7,307 bases of DNA from Maritimibacter sp. (GTDB lineage Bacteria; Pseudomonadota; Alphaproteobacteria; Rhodobacterales; Rhodobacteraceae). The stretch lies in assembly GCA_020441225.1 (NCBI GenBank), contig JAGRMP010000542.1, positions 1-7,307 on the forward strand. The letters run 5' to 3'. Below are positions 6,151-7,307 of the stretch, piece after piece. The notes under the pieces were generated by a model that was not told the origin of the DNA, did no database searches, and saw nothing but the letters and a program-made list of their open reading frames with translations. The translations under genes were made by a program, and so were the position numbers. Every line of letters begins with the position of its first letter. The first letter of the stretch is position 1.

Positions 6151-6307
6151 GACCGGGGCGCAGGCGCTCGATAACAACGCGACGATGCCGCGCAATGTCG
6201 CGATCTACAAGACAATGCGGATGAGATTGCGGCACTGTTTCGACAACTCGGGGGCGTCGGCCGGAGATCGCTCTGCGCTGCGCCGCTCCCGGCCGGACGG
6301 CTGGCGC

Positions 6308-6335
6308 TGGACAGCGGCGGTGCAGGGCCTAGGAT
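6308..6335 (+). promoter_or_regulatory. Candidate promoter of the aldo/keto reductase gene
   Basis: TGGACA (6308-6313, 5/6 match to TTGACA), a 16-nt spacer and TAGGAT (6330-6335, 4/6 match to TATAAT). The -10 ends 23 nt before the ATG, which would give a short leader of under 20 nt. This is the best sigma-70-like match in the window. Confidence 0.45.
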
Positions 6336-6358
6336 GCCGGCAGCAAGAGGAGGCCATC

Positions 6359-7307
6359 ATGAAAACCCGCAAACTCGGCAAGACAGGTTTCGACGTTTCT
6401 GAGATCGGTATGGGGTGCTGGCAGCTCGGGGGCGATTTCGGTCCGATCGAGGATGCCACCAGCCAGGCGGCACTGATCGCGGCGCATGAGGCGGGGATTA
6501 CCTTCTACGATACCGCCGATGTCTACGGCGGCGGGCGCTCGGAGCTGCAGGTCGGGCATTTCCTCAAAGGGCCGGGTGCGGGGAGCGTGGTGGCGACCAA
6601 GGTGGGTCGGACCGCCGAACTCTATCCGAACCGCTATAACCGGGGCGCGATTTACGACCACCTGAAAGCCTCGGCGTCGCGGCTCGGGGTCGGGCGGCTC
6701 GATCTCGTGCAGCTCCATTGCGTGCCGCCCGGGGTGCTGGAGGATGGCGCGATCTTCAACATCATGGACGAGATGGTGGACGAAGGGCTGACGGCGCATT
6801 GGGGCGCGAGCGTGGAAACCCTCGCCGAGGCGCGGGTCTGCCTGGCCCAGCCGGGCTGCGCCAGCCTGCAGATCATCTTCAACCTGTACCGGCAGAACGC
6901 GGTCTGGGAGATCTTCGACGAGGCAAAGGAAAAGAACGTAGGCATCATCGTCCGGCTGCCGCTGGCCTCGGGGATGCTGACCGGCAAGTTTTCCAAGGGG
7001 CAGCGCTTCGCGGAAACCGATCACCGCAACTTCAACGCCGATGGCGCGGCGTTTTCGGTGGGCGAGACCTTTTCCGGGATCGAGCTCAACAAGGGGATCG
7101 ACGCGCTGGAGCTGATCAAGCCGCTGGTGCCCGCGGGGATGACGCTCGCCGATTTCGCGCTGCGCTGGATCCTCGACCATGACGCGGTGAGTTCGGTGAT
7201 CGCCGGGGTCTCGCGTCCCGAGCAGGCGGTGCGCAACGCCGCGGCCTCGGACCTCGCGCCCTTGGGGCCGGATGTGCATGCCGAGCTGCGCCGGATCTAC
7301 GAAGCCG
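6359..7307 (+). CDS. Aldo/keto reductase, 3' end outside the window
   Basis: A predicted NADPH-dependent oxidoreductase of the aldo/keto reductase superfamily (TIM barrel, cytoplasmic); 316 codons are visible with no stop before the edge. The N-terminus MKTRKLGKTGFDVSEIGMG is typical. The catalytic tetrad is intact: Asp51 and Tyr56 (FYDTADVYGGG), Lys81 (VATKVG) and His120 (LVQLHCVPP). WGASVETLAEA and the C-terminal SSVIAGVSRPEQAVRNAAA, which lies in the cofactor-binding region, also fit. The last visible residues (ELRRIYEA) suggest that only a short tail is missing. The start is firmly set by GAGGAGG 5 nt before the ATG. The substrate cannot be deduced. The gene is divergent from the methyltransferase-glycosyltransferase gene across a 262-bp gap and has a plausible promoter of its own. 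Confidence 0.93.
   Translation, partial: MKTRKLGKTGFDVSEIGMGCWQLGGDFGPIEDATSQAALIAAHEAGITFYDTADVYGGGRSELQVGHFLKGPGAGSVVATKVGRTAELYPNRYNRGAIYDHLKASASRLGVGRLDLVQLHCVPPGVLEDGAIFNIMDEMVDEGLTAHWGASVETLAEARVCLAQPGCASLQIIFNLYRQNAVWEIFDEAKEKNVGIIVRLPLASGMLTGKFSKGQRFAETDHRNFNADGAAFSVGETFSGIELNKGIDALELIKPLVPAGMTLADFALRWILDHDAVSSVIAGVSRPEQAVRNAAASDLAPLGPDVHAELRRIYEA

Overview
The window is GC-rich (roughly two-thirds G+C by eye) and looks like an alphaproteobacterial chromosome, most likely Rhodobacteraceae/Paracoccaceae. The reasons are the codon use, the gene content (short secreted EF-hand proteins, msrPQ, an FkbM/GT61 protein) and the style of the ribosome-binding sites. That placement is inference; there is no rRNA or other phylogenetic marker here. 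No tRNA, rRNA, CRISPR array, insertion sequence or phage gene was seen.

Layout. (1) Positions 1-808, minus strand: two related small exported EF-hand proteins, each followed by a GC-rich hairpin, so they are probably separate transcription units. (2) 809-1160: a 352-bp divergent gap with inverted repeats and the probable promoter/leader of the next gene. (3) 1161-4288, plus strand: a membrane-anchored FMN/3Fe-4S glutamate-synthase-like protein, then msrP and msrQ. The msr genes overlap by one base and are the periplasmic methionine sulfoxide reductase system: a Tat-exported molybdenum enzyme and its heme-containing membrane electron donor. (4) 4309-6096, minus strand, tail-to-tail with msrQ: a two-domain protein joining an FkbM-type methyltransferase to a GT61 (DUF563) glycosyltransferase, probably for surface polysaccharide or another glycoconjugate. 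(5) 6097-6358: a divergent promoter region. (6) 6359 to the window edge, plus strand: an aldo/keto reductase, open at the right end.

How the genes fit together. Only msrP-msrQ is a clear functional pair. The glutamate-synthase-like gene lies upstream in the same direction with a 99-bp gap; a shared transcript or a shared redox role is possible but not shown. The EF-hand proteins would act in the periplasm, the same compartment as MsrP, but nothing in the sequence ties them together. Three plus-strand genes carry a TAGGAT-like (or TAGGGG) element 23-26 nt upstream of their start codons, which may be the local -10 promoter element. No clearly new biological system is evident. The most unusual items are the methyltransferase-glycosyltransferase fusion and the membrane-anchored glutamate-synthase-like protein that keeps its cluster ligands but has no glutaminase domain.
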